A stretch of 64,000 bases of DNA, from contig JAVTLE010000016.1 in the NCBI GenBank assembly GCA_033439295.1, positions 2,790,001 to 2,854,000 of the forward strand, written 5' to 3'. This DNA is from Deuterostichococcus epilithicus. Its lineage: Eukaryota > Chlorophyta > Trebouxiophyceae > Prasiolales > Stichococcaceae. Below, piece by piece: positions 34,701-47,079 of this stretch. The position numbers and the translations under genes are program-made. The notes beneath the pieces are model-generated. The model ran no database searches, was not told the origin of the DNA, and saw nothing but the letters and a program-made list of their open reading frames with translations. Position 1 is the stretch's first letter; the number at the start of each line of letters is the position of its first letter.

Positions 34701-37700
34701 CGGCAGCCGCCTCCTGCTCACGCCGCACCGCCACCGTCCGCTCCGCAGCTGCTGCGGCGTCTGCCGCCGCCTCCGCCGCCACCACCTCCATAGCCCTGAG
34801 CAGGGGGTGAGGGCACACACCTCCGCGTAAGGCTTTCGCAGGCACTCACAGCGCACTATGACCACACAGCAACTGGGACCTCAGGCCAGGGTCGACCGCA
34901 GCAGCACCGGCCCTTGTGAGCCGAGGTGACAGCTCCTCGGCGACCTGACTGGCACCGCTGGGACAAGATCGCACTTGCGGTAGGAGTCTGAGGCGAATAC
35001 GCGCGTCTGCACCCTCGCGATGACCCACAGCAGCATGTCGGCGACTGCGCCACGTGCGGACAGCGACAGCACCCGCCCAGTCACGCCCGTCATTTTGTAC
35101 AGGCCCGCGAGGTGCGGCAGGTTGCAGATCTGCGGTCACACGGAAGCGAGTTTGCATTTGCAGCGCATGGAGGGCCTTGAGGGCTATAAGATGCCAGACC
35201 GGCTCGACTGTTGCATGCGACGGAACGAGCCAGCCGCCGTGGCGTTAGGGTTGGGGTTCAGAGTTGGTGATCGCAGGATTTCGGCGCAGGACAACAACCT
35301 CAGCAGGACCCATGTGCGGCAGGACGCAGGCGCAGCCTTGGCGGCAGCACCAGACCTCTGGTTCCTATGAACAAAGGTGTGAACACCTTGGTATTGAACA
35401 GATACAGGTGTGGTGTGCGCACCTTGTCGTCGGGGTCAAGATAGCGGCCGAACAGGCGCTCGAAGGGCGCCTGGTACGCGAGCGTCGCAAACATGACCAG
35501 GAAGTTGTACACCGGCAGCCACTTGAACATCCTGCGGCAGAACAAGGGGATCTCTGCGTGTGAGAGTCTGTAGGGCTTGAAGGGGCTTAGCTCTGGGTCA
35601 AGCCAAGCCGGATCTCGGTTGCTGACCGAACCGGACGTCGCAGCCGGGGCACCCGCCCACCTGTTGCGCTGCAGGCGCAGCTCGTCGCGACGGCGGAAGA
35701 ACAGCAGCGCGAGCGCCAGGTAGCCGGCGTGGATGACATCATTCTCCAGCGTGCACAGCGCCACCACCGCCACCAGCACCACGTCTGTGTAGTGCCTGCA
35801 GACGGGAGACTTTTCTGCTTATCGCGACCCGATTTGAGGACCACGCACAGGGGCTGGCACGGACAGCGCCACCCGCCGCCACCAGCACCACCGCCAAGCG
35901 ATCCTGGCAGGCACTGAAGGGAGACCAGGTATACAACGAATGCTCTGTTGCGGATCATTATGGTGCTGGTTCGTGCTGTGCTTGCAGGCAGGAGCGACAA
36001 AGTGCAAGTGGTGCCACGCTGATCAAGCATCTCAGCAGGCAAGCGCAGCAATTTGGCAGTTTTCGCCCGCGATTTGCCACGCTGCAACCCTGACACATGC
36101 AGATGCTGCACGGCAAGACGACCACAGCTGAGCGCACACGGGATGCGCCTCCCACCTGTAGAAGAAGTAGCGGCACCAGTCGACCCAGCGCCAGCGGGGC
36201 ATCGCGTCATACTCCAGCGGAGCCCACAGCTGAGGCCCGCCGCCGCCGGCGGCGGGCGCGGCGGCTTCGGCTGCGCCGTTGCCTTCGCCGCTGCTGCGCT
36301 GTGTCTCCTCCGACTGATCCGACTCGTCCCCAGGGGGCTCCTCCAGCAGCGGAGCCCGCATGCCAGCGTCCGACGGCGGCTGGTACATGCCTGCGCGAAG
36401 CGACCGAGCAGTTGAGGAACGGTTGCGCAGGTTTTGCCATGTCAGATAGGCGTTCAGTCGCCGAGACCTTTGCCATGCGCAGTGCAGCCTGCGACCTGGC
36501 CGGCCAGCACAACGCAACATGCCTTTCTTGGCGCACAGGTGCGCCGATTGGATTTAGGGTCTAGGGTTTAGGGTTCAGCATGCAACAGCTAGTGTTCGCT
36601 CAGTGCATACCGGGCAGGGCCTCATCCGTGACAGGTCGGCCACGGTTCACAGGCGGATGTGATGCCGCCCAGTGCACCTGCAGTCCGGTCACACAGACCA
36701 TGCGCATAAGCCTGGATACATAATATCAAAAACGCTGCGTTGAGCAAGGGGAGCCTGGCACTGCGGAGCACTGCGGTGCACGCTGAAAAGATGGACCATG
36801 CCTCAGACCGGGCACTGGCAGAGGCGGCACCTGAATGACAGAGATGCCCCAGCCGAAGAACAGTGCCCACAGCGCCGCGCGGTCGACCGTTTCAATGCCG
36901 AGCCAAGCCTGCGGTTTGAACAACTCGCCCTCAAGGTGACTGCACAGCCCTGTCGTCTGGGGGTGCACTTCGCTGACGTCCATGCGCTTGGTGGTGGCAC
37001 CCAGTGCTGGCCTGCACACAGCGCATTGGTCATGCAGGGCATTTTGGACGCTCGCGAAAAAAGCAAGGCAGGTGATCGTGCACACCCTGATGACAGCCGC
37101 AGTGGACGGAGTGTCCGGCGGCGGGTCGGGACGGTGGCGGTGTCCATGGCCGGCTGCCAGCACGAGCCCGTCGAGCCCGACCCCGCGGCGCAGCATGCTC
37201 CAGTGCACGCCCGGCGGCAGCCCGATGAGCACGGTGTACTGGTACAGCAGGAGCCCGCCCAGCAGCGGCAGTACGACCTGCGGCGGGGAAACCCGGCCGG
37301 CGGTGAGCACACGACTTCCCTGGGTTGAGGAGGCGGTCGGTCGTGCGCCCTCGTCGCCAGTGGCGCAGCAGACAATGGCAATTGGCTTTGTCCGTCCAGG
37401 ATCACCGAGCAAACTACTGTCGCCTTCTGTTCAGGTGGGACCTGAGAGGTGACCATCGTGCAATGGACTCGCACCAGGGCCCACACGGTGCGGCGCCGCC
37501 CCTCGGGCGCCGCCATGCCGACGCCGATGCACAGCAGGAACACCAGCGACAGCGCGTTGAGGTAAAGGAACGCCGACAGCAGCAGTGCCGACATACACAC
37601 CTCCATGCCCCAGTCCTGCAGCAGACTTCAGCTTTCTATACCGCTTTTCATCGGGCTATAGCGGTCTTATGCTATGCAACCTTGGTGCTGTCAACATGCG

Positions 37701-40700
37701 TCCAGCAGTTCGTAGGATTCAGTAATGCAGCAGCACTGAGCCTCCAAGTGGCGGGCCGTGAAGAGGCCGCATGCGGCGGGAGATGTGCGGCACCTCATTC
37801 GCAAGTGAATCTGAGCATGTAGGTGTACCTGCCACAGGCGCTCTGTCCAGTCTTGCGCTGCGAACCGGAACATAAGGAGCTGGCGCATCCATCTCGCCAG
37901 ACGCTCTTGGCCCTCGCCGCTGCTGCCCGCCTCGCTGCCGCCGCCGCCCGGCGCCTGCCGGCGCGCCTCAGCTGCTCTGGACGTGCCCGACGCCTCGTTG
38001 CTGCCGTCCCGGGCTGCACCACCCCCGGAGATACCAGCCGTCGTCCCGTCATCAGCGGCCGCCGGAGCGGCGCTGCCCCCGGACTCAAGGCCGCTGCTGC
38101 CGCTGCTCGTGAGCCTGCCGCTGCTGCTGGCGCGGCCCGGTCGTGCCGTCGCCTCCGCCGCCGGCGGCGGCCAGTCAACCGCCGTCAGCACGCGGTTGGC
38201 GCTGGTCTGCAGCCGCCCAGTGATGTCCTGCGATTGCCGCCTCGCAGCTGAGGATGGCCATGGTGGATACCGCCTCTGGCTTCCAGGTGACTAGTCGCTC
38301 ACAACCCCGCTCTTTAGATTTTTGATTCTAAAGAGATTCAAAACAAAAAGCAGATGCGCACACTCTGGCGTCAGGTCTACCATGAGGAACAAGGAGCACA
38401 GCCTCAGCCCAAGTCGACGTGCCACATTCCTGCGTCCCGCACCTGGAACGCAAGGCGAAGGGTGCGCGCCGCCGGCGAGGACCGCAGCCGAGTGAAGAAG
38501 CCGCCCCACGGGGCGTCCGCGGCGGCGCGCGCCCCCTCCTGCGCCGACGGCCAAAACAGCGCCGTGGCAGCGCCGGCGCCAGCGGCCTCCTTCAGCGCCC
38601 GCGGCAGCCGCTCCAGCCACCTGCCCGACATGGTTAGAAGTCTTTATCAGGTACTTCAGACCATGCCTGTATGTAGGAAGAGTGAGGTTCCTATTTTAAA
38701 AAAGGCCCTTGTGCGACATGCGGCAAGGACATGCGACGGCGGGCGCCTGCTGAGATTGGACGGTGCGGCGGTGAAGGGCCAGGCCGCCGACGGATTGAGC
38801 GCCGCCCGTGGGCGACGGAACAGCAATAGAGGCGCTGTGCGCCATGCGCACCGCAGGTGGCTTGAGACCTGCTTTTGAACCTGTGGACGAAGGTCTCGAC
38901 ACATCCACCTGATTGTGCCACACCTGAATGAGCGCCGCTTGAGGGTGACGGCAAATAGCAGCAGAAACTTCATCCGCAGCACTGACTCCAAGGCGGACGC
39001 CCGGGGCGGCACCACCCGCAGGCCGCCCCACACCAGCCACGCGACCACGTTCTTGCCCAGAAAGTGCCGCAGCCATGTCACCTGCGGCATAAACATGCTG
39101 TGTGTTCCTGGGGTGCGAATGTGCTGAAGCCCAGACAGTGAGGTCGGTGTAGTTTGGATGCAGTTTGTGCAGCAGCCTGGAGAACTGCCTGGCATGCCTG
39201 CTGCCGCTGCCAAGGCAGCTGCCCTTGCTCTTGCTCCACGCACCACTGCTGGCACGGAGAGCAGCGCCCCCACATCAGACACCATCTGACGTGGTTCCGC
39301 CAAAACTATTTCTGCACCTGGAAGGCGTACTGGCCGAGCAGCCAGGCGATGGTGAGGGCGTCTGTAGCGGCGAGCACCGTGCGGAACAGCGCGCGGTTGG
39401 CCTTGGAGTTGGAGCGGGGGCCGCCGAACAGCGGCGCCGCCACCACCAGGCCGCCTGCAGGCGATACGAACATCTAGGCTATCTGCAATGAAGCTTGGTG
39501 GGTGTAGCTGCAGCCGAAATGTGCAGCACGTGCTGCCTCACCCAAATATTGTTTGTGTACGGATTTGTATTGACGCCCCCAAGCGGCTCTCCCGGAGATG
39601 GCTCATGATATCTGAATACAACGGGAAGGCTGAGGATGAGCACACACGTGTGTTCAGAGGCGGGCCAGAGACAGGAGTCTGGCGCGGCACCTGCATACAG
39701 CCAGCCGATGGCGCCTGGGCGCTGCGCGGCGGCCCACCACGCGGCAAGCGCCACCAGCTTGCCGCCGTGCAGTATGATGGCGCGCTTGACAAAGGCACCC
39801 AGCCGGGCCTGCCGCGCCAGGCGCCGCGCCTCCACCGCCGCCTCGTCCTCCTGTCCGTGGGCCGCCTGCTCCTGAAGTTGGCGTTCAGGGTTTAGGTACT
39901 TCATACGTAGGGTCTGCACCTGCGACTGCTCGGTATGCGCCCCTGGACAATGATGCATCGACCAGGTGTGGGCACTTGCTGCCACGGTTAAGGGTTTCAG
40001 CAGAGGGGCAGCCGAGGCGGACATGGTGTGAAACTTTCTTGGGACGACTGCGGCACGGGATGCGCAAGAGTAGATGCAGAGGTGGCAGAGGTAGCAGATT
40101 GCAATGCCAGGATGCCAATGGCAAAGGGGGAGCAGCACAGCTGCAGCGTGCCGGTGCAGCAGCGCCAATGCGGTGGCCAAAATTTGTGGAGCGGAGAGTC
40201 GCACCACCAAGGAGCCGATGAAGAACAGGGAATGCTGCAGCTGCAAATAAAATTTGAGACGCGCCTTTGGCAATGTGGGAGGGACGGAGAAGGACTCACT
40301 GCCAGGGCGCCGACGGCAAAGAGGAAGCGGTACAGCTGCAGCGCGCCCAGCAGCAGCACCGCGCGCGCCAGCTGCAGCTGTAGCGGCGGCTGGCTGCTGT
40401 CGACGCTGACGCCCACCACCTCCTGTGCGGGGGGCAGGCCAAAACAGTTCGAAGAGACTTCGCACGCTGCCTGGACCTTGAAACGCAATGGAAGACAGCC
40501 GCAACTGCAGGGCGCCTGTCGTTGCGGACGGGACGGCAGTCATCTCAAGCGGGATTCCAAGAAGACAGCGTCCTCTAATGAATCCACAAAACTGCAAGGG
40601 GACGGAGCTCGCCTGCAGGAAGCTCAGGACGCGGGGCGACAAGTGCAGGAGCCGTGGCAGCGGCGTGGCGGCCATTGCATACTGGGCCACGCCATCCACA

Positions 40701-43700
40701 GCAGCAAGGACCGCGAGCACCGCCGCGATGGCCCAACGCCAGGCGCCGCTGCCCAGCATGGCGACGCGGTGCTGCGCCGCTGCGCACGGCGGCTGAACAT
40801 GCTCAAGCAAGTGTTCTGTTGTGTGTTGCAGAATGGTGTGGCATCACAGCAGATGGCCATGCACAGCCGGCGACTGCTACCCATCAGGCTCAGCATCAAG
40901 GCGAGAAGGCGCTGTCATGCCGCAGACCAGCAACAGCACGACCGCCCTAAGGTGTCCAAGGGCCATGCAAGCGCTGCTGGCATGGAAAGCACTCACGGAG
41001 GTCGAGGCGTTGGCGGTGCAGGATGGAGCACGCGACGCCGGCAGCCGAGCCCAGCCAGTGCCCGCGGGCGTCGCGCTCGCAGAAGCGGCCCCGCAGCGGG
41101 GGCGCCACGAACAGCGCCGCCAGCAGCAGCAGGTACGCGAGGCCGATGAGGCTGACTGGCGTGTCCCACAGCAGCAGGAAGTAGCCCTGCGCCGCAGGGC
41201 TCAGGCTTTGCAGGAACCACAGGCATCGCTGCCGGCAGCGCAGGTGGGGCGAGAGGCAGCCACACGCGTATTCGGTCGCGACACAGCAGCACAGAGCAGC
41301 CCCGCACGGCAGGCTTTGAACAGTCCTTGAAATTTGTCACCGTTTTCATTGTATGCTAGCGTGATGGCTCACTTAAGCAGCCTTGGGCGCATTCAATGCT
41401 GCCATGGTAGCTCTGCAGCCAAACGGGAGCAGCTGCCCCTTGACATTTAGGTCCAAACCGGCTGCTAACGAACTACACACTCCCCTGCGGCACAATGGAG
41501 CAGCCCATCGGCAGACGAAACGGCGCTCCAAGGCGAGCAGTGCCGCACCAGCAGCACGACGACGAGGGAGCCAAAGGCGACCGCCATGCGGCCGGTCCAC
41601 AGGAGCGGCGCCGGAAGCCCCGCAGCCGATGGCGCATCTGCTTCCTGCTGCCGTCGCTGCTGCGATTGCTGCCGTGCCACAGCGCGCAGCCAGGACCCTA
41701 GGCTGGCGTGCAGCAGCGCCTGTGAGGCAGTGGAATCGATTACCGAATGTCAAAGGATCTCAACGGCCCAGTCGTCAAAGGCACGAAATGGTGACTCGTG
41801 CCTAGGGGCTGGCCAGGCTTGCACAGCGATTGCCGAATGGACAGATGCTCCAATATCCCATTTCCAGCACCCGGCGCATGCAAGCCTGGCGGCACACTGA
41901 TGCCCCGACATGCAAAGGGAGGCAGTGTCTGGGCTGCTTGCTGCTCCTGGCGGCGAATGCGTCCCTGCCGAACTGGCAGCGCAGGAGGCAAAAGCTAGAC
42001 CCTTAAACCCTTCACAGCCGCCGAGCGCACCAGCAGCATGGCGACGAGGACGGGCAGCATCGCGGCGGGGGGCGGCGGCCGCCGCAGGCCCAGCAACCCC
42101 AGCACATGCCTCGCAGAATGGGGCAGCCTGCGCTCCAGCCGCAGGCCCGGCAGCGCGCCCACGACCACGACGTACATGGCCAGCAGGTGCAGCGCGGCAT
42201 AGCCGCGCATCAGCGTCCAGCGGGCACGCGGCAGGATCGCCAGGCTCGCCTGCAGGGGAGGAGGAACATGTTTCCGCAAGCTCAGGCACGTGTCTGTGTT
42301 GTTCTGATCAATGTCAACAGGCAGGGGTGTGATGGGCTCCCGTCAAGCGGCCCTTCTGCAGGCCCCGACTATGGAGTTGGCTGACTTTGGCCGCGCAAGC
42401 TCAAGGCAGCAGGCAGACCAACACGGCAGCGAGCTCGCGTTGAGGATACGTGGTCTGCCCCTCCGCCCCAGGCCCTTGTTCCATGGCGCGGGACATGGGA
42501 CCCACCTGCGGCTGCAAGCGCAGCGTGTGTCGCAGCAGCAGGCCCGCCAGCAGCGCCAGGTAGGCGCCGTGCAGGGCGTCCCACGCCGAGGCACCCGCCC
42601 AGAAGAAGGCGGCCGGCACGCCGGCGAACCCCGCCAGCCAGGCGGCGCGCCCCGCACCCAGCAGCAGGGCCGCCAGAGCGCCCTCCTCGTGTGCCGCCTC
42701 CTGCGCGGCGCGCGTGTGCCATCAGAAGGTGCATTTGCGACGCAGGAGAGAAGCCAGCATGCAGCACGGCCTGGCGGGTGGTTTTTCCCCTGCAGCGTGA
42801 CATGCCCGCCCAATATGAGCGCGCCGGCTGTTCGCCGGGCGCAGGGCAGTCGCTCAGCTGCAGACGAAGGGGTGGGATTCTATGATGATTGCACACGATG
42901 TTCAGTTGCAGAGCACAAGAAGTACAGCAAGCTGTTTGAGAACATCGGCTGCCCACCTCATCATCTGTGGCTGCCAGCGTGCCGCCGTCTTCGGATGCGC
43001 CGTCCAGCAGCGGCTGCCACGCCGCGCCGGCGCCGGCGAGGCTGCTCGCCCGCGGCGATGCGCCGGCGGGGCGCCCCCTGCCGCTGCGGTGCCGGGGACG
43101 CCACCAGCTGGATGGCCGCTTGCAGGCGGTCCCACTGGAGGCTGCCCTGGCGGGTGCCTGCGGCGGCGCGGCGGCGCGTTGGTGATGCCCCCTGGACCTC
43201 CTGGGCAGCGTCCTTGCTGCAGGCAGCACAAGTCGGAACGATGATCAACAAACGATCCATTTTGAGGCTGGGGAAACTGAAGCGTGCGAAAGGTGCCATG
43301 TGTCTTTGATACTAGCTGCAGAGGGCAGGTAAACGATGCAGGGAGAAGCTGTTGATGCGCCTTCCCTGCGGAAACTTCCCTTATCGCTTCCTGCATATTG
43401 AGGGTTCAAGTCGGATCGAGGCACTCGGGGGCTCAAATACGCGCAGAGGAGTAGCACCTGTCCGCCGGCTGCTGCCTGCGGCTGCGGGACAGGCCCGCCA
43501 GCGCGACCGCCGCCAGCAGCATGCCCAGCAGCGGCCCGAGCGGCGGGCGCGCGCCCGAAGGCATAAAGCCCAAGGGTGTGCGCCAGCGGCGGCAGGCGCC
43601 GCACCGGCGCGACGGCCGTCGCCACGTAGGCCGCCAGCAGCCACGCGAGCAGCAGCGCCGTCCAGAGGGCGCCGCGGCGGCGAGCGGCCGCCCGCCGAGC

Positions 43701-46700
43701 CGCGCCGGCACCAGCAGGACCCACAGCGCCACCAGCAGCAGCACTGTGGAGGGGGGGTAGATTGGGGTTTAGAGGTTAGGGCAAGGCAGGGCCACGGCGC
43801 TCCCTCGGGTTGTACACAGCAGTGCCGTGCTTCAGTCTGCCGCGGTGCTGGACCGTACAGCTGAAGTGTTGACGTTCACGTGCACATATGAATGTGCGGC
43901 GGACAAGACTGCAGACTCTCAGGCTCAGCGGCTCTGGAGCTGCACGCTTGCCGCTCTCGGGCCAGTCTGCAGGCCTGCAGCATGGCAGGCAGCCTGGTCC
44001 CTACGAAGTCTGACGAACAGCTGCTTCTGCAGCCTGGCGAACGTCTCCATGCAGCTTGCCAGACGGCCGTCCGAGCAGCTCGACAGGGATGTCGCACCGG
44101 AGGCGAGCACTGACGGCGCGGCCAGCGCGAAGGCGGCGAGCGCGACGGCGGGCACCACCGGGCGGGACGCCAGCGCCTCCGCCAGCTGTACCAGCGTGCC
44201 CGCCAGGCCGGGCAGCAGGACCCTTGCGTAGTGGCTCGTGCGCTGCCCCCAGGATCCTGCGGCGAATCGCAGTGCCTCTGTGTTGCCGACATTGAAACTG
44301 CAGGCGAACCCGAACCGCTTGCACTGCCAGACTTCAGGCCGTGTAACGGAAGCCGCCAGGCCGACCATGTGCGCGTGCGCCGCGCTGGACAACCACCCCC
44401 GAGGTTTCACCTCCTTGAAGAAAGGCCAGCACTTCCTCTGAGAGCTACAACAGTGGGCCTGCCTGCATCACGCTGCTCTGGCGGCCAGTCCTCCTCGCCG
44501 CCGCTGTCGCTGTCGCTCCAGTCACCGCCGCCGCCACCGCCGCCACCCCGCTCTGGGGTCTGGAGCGCCGCATCGTCGTCGGCGGCGCCGTCCGCAATTG
44601 GCTGCAGCGAGGCGCCGCCCGGCGACGGCATCTGCAGCGGGCCGCCCCACCACAGGCCCATGTCTGAGCCCGGAGACGCTGCCGCCGCCGCCTCCCGCTG
44701 CCGCTGTGCAGCACAAGCGGCGACCTTGACGTGGCCAGCTGAAGGTTGTGAGGGTCGGGTGGGCGACAGGCTCTGCAAACGGAGGTTGCAACAGGCATGA
44801 AGTGTGATGTCTGTGCTGTACGCGCACCCGGATGCAGGACGCCTGCAGCTGTCCTCGGGCACCGCCTGTCGGGGCGTGTCGCCGAGCCCTCGTCTTTGCA
44901 TGCTTGCAGCGGGGGGTGCAAGAACAACAAGGAAACCTGGTGATGGAGGCAGCACCTGTGAGCGGGGACGCGTTGCGGACGGCGCCGCCATCATGTGCGA
45001 CAGCCGTGCGCGCACGCGCATTGAAGGGTCGTCGCTCGTTGTCCCCTGGTCACCGCCGCCGTTGTAATGCCCCAGCGCGCCGAACAGCGCCACCAGGGCC
45101 GTCAGGTGGAGCAGCTGCGGCAGCAGCACCGGCGGCGGCGAAGAAGAAGACAGCACGTACAGCCGCAGCCAGGAGGCGGCGCGGTGCACGATGTGCGGTC
45201 GCAGTAGTGCGACCTGCCACAGGTACAGCACCAGGATGTGCGCCGCTGCGAAGGGGGCAGGAAGGAGACGGCGAGTCAGCCCGCGCCCGATGCGCCGCTC
45301 AGGAATCACACTGATGTGTCTGGGCCCCTGGCCGAAGACCCCAGACCAGGACTGACATTACCGGACTGGGTTTCTCTCTGTGAGCCCTGCAGTTTGTCGA
45401 GCCCAGACGAGGCGCTCGGCAGCAGGCAAACCGGGTTGCGGCCGCGCACCTGCGTACACCTGGCCCAGGAGCAGCACGGTGCGCTGCGGGGTGGAGGGCC
45501 GCCGGCACGCCCAGCGCCAGACGCCGGCGGCAGCCGCCGCCACATACGGCAGCCCCAGCAGCGATGGCTGGGCCAGGCCGGCCAGCACGCAGGCAACCGC
45601 CGCTACGACGCCCGCGTTCGTGTAGCCTGCGGCGAGCGGAGCAGTAGTAGCGGCACCCTCGCCGGAATCAGTATCCTGACAGACAGCGTCCATGTGCCGG
45701 GCGCGCCTCTGCCGGCCCGCCAAGCACCACGGACGGAGCACCGTCGACCGGCTCAGCAGCTGGCCGGCACTCGTTCGAGGTGCTGGGCGGCCTCGGGTTA
45801 TGTGCTCAAAAGCACACTACGCATCTGCCACAGCTGCGCGTTGCTCCGCAGCTAGGCAACGTTCGGCAGTCATCACTGGATCTGCAGTCGTCACTGCACT
45901 GCAGCCGCGGCCCACGCGGGGCCATGGGTGGCGCGCCAGGGAGCAGATTTGGGTGTCCTGTCCGGGAGGATCCCATCCGGAATGTGATGAGCCAAAGGGC
46001 CACCTGCAAGCCCAGCTGCGAGGTGGCACAGGAGGCGCGCACGGAGCCGCCCGAGGAGGTCCAGCCGCACTCAGGAATGGGGCTGAACGACAACTCTTGA
46101 AGACATACCTGCGGCCCACACGAGGGCGTAGGTGGCGCGCAGCGAGCCGTCGAGGTGGTCCAGGTGTGGCTCCGAGGCGGTGGCGCCAAGGCCGCCCCCA
46201 ACGACGCCGCGCCGCGCCGCATGCGCCTCTGCCGCCGAGGCCGCAGCNCACGCCAGCGGCGGTACCAACGCCTGCGGGCGGGCAGCTCTGCGGCTTGGCT
46301 GCGGCGCCCGTGTGGTGTCTCGACCCAGCAGCGCATCCCCAGTGCCCAGGCTGGACACTCATCCGAAGCCATGGCAGGAATCTCCTGGATGCCTCCTGCG
46401 CAGCTTTCGAGCATGCCGCCTGCGGTGTGCGGAGCAAGGCCAGCTGCCACACCTGATCTGCGAGACACGACGCAGAGAAGGAGGGGAGGCGGAATAACGC
46501 TCACCAGTGCCAGATCCCAGGCGCCGCGTGCCTTGGGAAAACCCAGCAGCTGCAGCACCAGGCGCGCGCGGTCCGACTCCGCCCACCGCATGTTGCCCAG
46601 GAAGTACGCCACCTGCAGCGCCACCTGCGCGGCGCGGGGGCGGGCTGCTCCAGCAGGTGCCTGGATGCTTGCGTCCATGCCGCGTGCAGGCATCATCAAC

Positions 46701-47079
46701 GCAGACAGGCCGTGCAGGCACCTTCTGCACAGCTTGCCTGCATGGCCTTGTTTGCACACAATGTCAGGGGGCCGGCCGCCACGGCATGGTGCACCTGGGC
46801 GGCCAGCACGATGCCGGCGAGGGCGGCCACGAAGCTCCAGAGGCCGGCAGCCACGCGGTGGCGCAGGTGCCCGCCGGCGCCATGCCTGCCGCCGCGAGCA
46901 TGCGGGTCCGCGGCGCAGATACCACCCCAGACGCCGAATGCCGCCAGGAACACCAGGCCCGTGAGGCTGCAGTTCGTGAACGCCGCCAGCAGCAGGCAGG
47001 CGCATGCCGCCAGCGCCAAGCCGCCGTGCGACGCCGGGGCTGGCTCAAAGCCGTTTACCTCATCACCGGCATCCGCCAT
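24592..47079 (-). CDS. PIEZO mechanosensitive cation channel
   Basis: One gene fills 22.5 kb with about 50 short exons. The product would be a trimeric, membrane-tension-gated cation channel; in algae and plants PIEZO is found on internal membranes such as the vacuole, and location here is unknown. The start codon at 47079 opens an acidic leader followed by hydrophobic helices (exons 46795-47079, 46505-46624). Dozens of hydrophobic segments follow, as in PIEZO blades, then the signature block: RSGYPPPAS, the conserved PF-x2-E-x6-W motif (PFVYELREILDW), the anchor and outer helix, an extracellular cap, an inner helix, and a C-terminal GRFLRLSISNMRMRIPYDDLP with DIYIARAEGELALEEELYW at the stop (24592-24594). 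Phases are continuous over most of 24592-42700; segments near 42700-44100, 45650-46450 and 30800-31050 are unresolved. Confidence 0.9.
30556..30626. repeat. CAG/CTG-rich tract coding polyglutamine in PIEZO
   Basis: Interrupted CTG repeats on the plus strand encode a glutamine-rich stretch (QQQQQQSPQQQQGQQQQ) on the minus strand within PIEZO exon 30236-30732. The tract lies in a long polar, presumably cytosolic and disordered loop. Confidence 0.85.
31699..31741. repeat. (GCC)n tract coding polyglycine in PIEZO
   Basis: Thirteen or so uninterrupted GCC/CCG trinucleotides encode a run of twelve glycines on the minus strand in PIEZO exon 31662-31882, after a basic helix (AAARQRRARRQAEL). Such GC-pure tracts are prone to length change and to assembly error. 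Confidence 0.85.
34372..34391. repeat. degenerate telomere-like (TTTAGGG)n motif in PIEZO intron
   Basis: AGGGGGTTAGGGTTAAGGGT: three imperfect units of the plant and algal telomere repeat, just upstream (minus-strand sense) of a PIEZO exon at 34353. Confidence 0.7.
36553..36576. repeat. degenerate telomere-like motif in PIEZO intron
   Basis: Three units (TTTAGGGTCTAGGGTTTAGG) in the intron between PIEZO exons 36611-36677 and 36156-36390. Confidence 0.7.
40300..47079 (-). other. PIEZO N-terminal blade exons
   Basis: Exons supported by splice sites and hydrophobic translation: 46795-47079, 46505-46624, 45450-45626, 44956-45245, 44472-44724, 44098-44256, one starting at 43743, then 42506-42700, 42031-42249, 41549-41719, 40997-41228, 40613-40779 and 40300-40422. 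Each of the membrane exons gives one or two helices, for example GLAQPSLLGLPYVAAAAAGVW and AHILVLYLWQVALL. The exons between 45650 and 46450 and between 42750 and 43740 could not be fixed; reading frames of hydrophobic text change there, perhaps from sequence errors. The single N lies at about 46248. Confidence 0.6.

Larger units (their letters stand above)
30236..39871 (-). other. PIEZO blade region, exon map
   Basis: Exons read in phase: 39691-39871, 39318-39454, 38924-39081, 38443-38620, 37829-38227, 37475-37615, 37086-37277, 36831-36908, 36611-36677, 36156-36390, 35661-35795, 35423-35531, 34975-35129, 34648-34795, 34179-34353, 33569-33930, 33117-33326, 32897-32989, 32511-32681, 32134-32272, 31662-31882, 31266-31462, then (after an unresolved join) 30236-30732. 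Hydrophobic helix groups alternate with cytosolic loops that are Gln-, Gly- and Ser-rich. Exon 34648-34795 is a coiled-coil-like Ala/Glu/Arg helix that matches the helical linker after YKMTGVTGRVLS-type membrane segments in other PIEZOs. Confidence 0.75.

Noticed and set aside
39479-40810. 443-codon minus-strand ORF as one exon
   Set aside because: It runs through three PIEZO exons and their introns; clear acceptors and donors (40779/40613, 40422/40300, 39871/39691) split it.
40028-41149. 373-codon plus-strand ORF
   Set aside because: It is antisense to several PIEZO exons with good splice sites and helix-coding frames; the length reflects GC richness.
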